Assembly (NCBI GenBank): GCA_002381645.1
Contig: DFXE01000025.1
Coordinates: forward strand, 131,597-195,285
Length of the DNA stretch: 63,689 nucleotides
Reading direction: 5' to 3'
Source: Bacteroidales bacterium UBA4116
GTDB lineage: Bacteria > Bacteroidota > Bacteroidia > Bacteroidales > Tannerellaceae
How positions within the stretch are numbered: position 1 is the stretch's first letter; each line of letters opens with the position of its first letter. The notes under the pieces were generated by a model. It was given only the letters and a program-made list of their open reading frames with translations, did no database searches and was not told the DNA's origin. Positions 63,571 through 63,689 of the stretch are shown piece by piece. Made by a program: the position numbers and the translations under genes.

Positions 63571-63588
63571 TTCTTAATAAACTGTGAG

Positions 63589-63689
63589 ATGAATAATATA
63601 AAATTAAACACCATTGAGGAAGCGATTGAAGACTTCCGCGAAGGTAAATTCCTAATTGTAGTTGATGATGAAGATCGTGAAAACGAAGG
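63589..63689 (+). CDS. ribB: 3,4-dihydroxy-2-butanone 4-phosphate synthase, 5' part
   Basis: The first 33 codons of a gene cut by the window end. The visible peptide (MNNIKLNTIEEAIEDFREGK, then FLIVVDDEDRENEG) carries the N-terminal active-site motif of RibB, which makes the four-carbon unit for riboflavin from ribulose 5-phosphate. It could be a RibBA fusion; the C-terminal part is not in the window. It starts 18 nt after the permease stop. Confidence 0.88.
   Translation, partial: MNNIKLNTIEEAIEDFREGKFLIVVDDEDRENE

Noticed and set aside
1..63689. CRISPR arrays
   Set aside because: No regularly spaced 25-40-bp repeats with unique spacers and no cas genes; the only phased array (47733-47832) has a 21-22-bp period and conserved linkers.

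Overview
The window looks like a chromosomal segment from a member of the order Bacteroidales; the family is not resolved. The evidence is: TAnnTTTG-type -7 promoter boxes, few clear Shine-Dalgarno sites, a PorZ-like protein with a C-terminal type IX secretion sorting domain, DUF4294, spondin-domain and cyclophilin-like lipoproteins, and a MobV/IntDOT-style mobile element. All calls come from reading the sequence and proteins; no searches were run.

Layout. 1-5.7 kb: a minus-strand pair, a giant DUF4132-family protein and a small conserved companion. 6.0-20.7 kb: mostly housekeeping genes (leuS, a YitT-type membrane protein, rdgB, porZ-like, nadA, a TrmH-type RNA methyltransferase, DUF4294, two outer-membrane proteins, a radical SAM protein and an HGSNAT/NagX-like acyltransferase). 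20.7-28.3 kb: a five-gene heavy-metal-efflux cluster (TolC, adaptor, RND pump, response regulator, sensor kinase). 28.3-28.7 kb: a cluster of REP-like palindromes. 28.7-47.6 kb: an accessory-flavoured chromosome with an RNA helicase, a flavin oxidoreductase, a P-type ATPase, a spondin lipoprotein, a decayed alpha/beta hydrolase, GNAT, nitrilase, OsmC, a translationally coupled DUF3737-malY-eamA operon, DUF418, a cyclophilin-like lipoprotein, a LuxR-type regulator and cysK.

48.06-60.99 kb is a complete integrated mobilizable element of about 12.9 kb in the 3' half of a tRNA-Met gene. It is bounded by a 46-bp direct repeat. The copy at 60.94 kb completes the functional tRNA and carries its own terminator; the copy at 48.06 kb is the displaced 3' half. 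The element encodes a tyrosine integrase, an Abi/HEPN protein, two small HTH proteins, a primase-helicase, a Toprim primase, a hairpin-rich candidate oriT and a MobV relaxase. It has no conjugation apparatus of its own.

Its cargo (55.6-60.8 kb, visibly more AT-rich) is a compact operon: Ser/Thr-type kinase with Zn-ribbon, vWA protein, PP2C phosphatase, a 589-residue protein with about 16 Trp-rich 22-24-residue repeats, and a small membrane protein. The first three match the TerY-phosphorylation triad, a family linked to stress response and anti-phage defence. The repeat protein and membrane protein look like unrecognised partners and are the best candidate for an undescribed system.

After the tRNA the chromosome resumes with a START-like protein, an LptF/LptG-type permease and the start of ribB.
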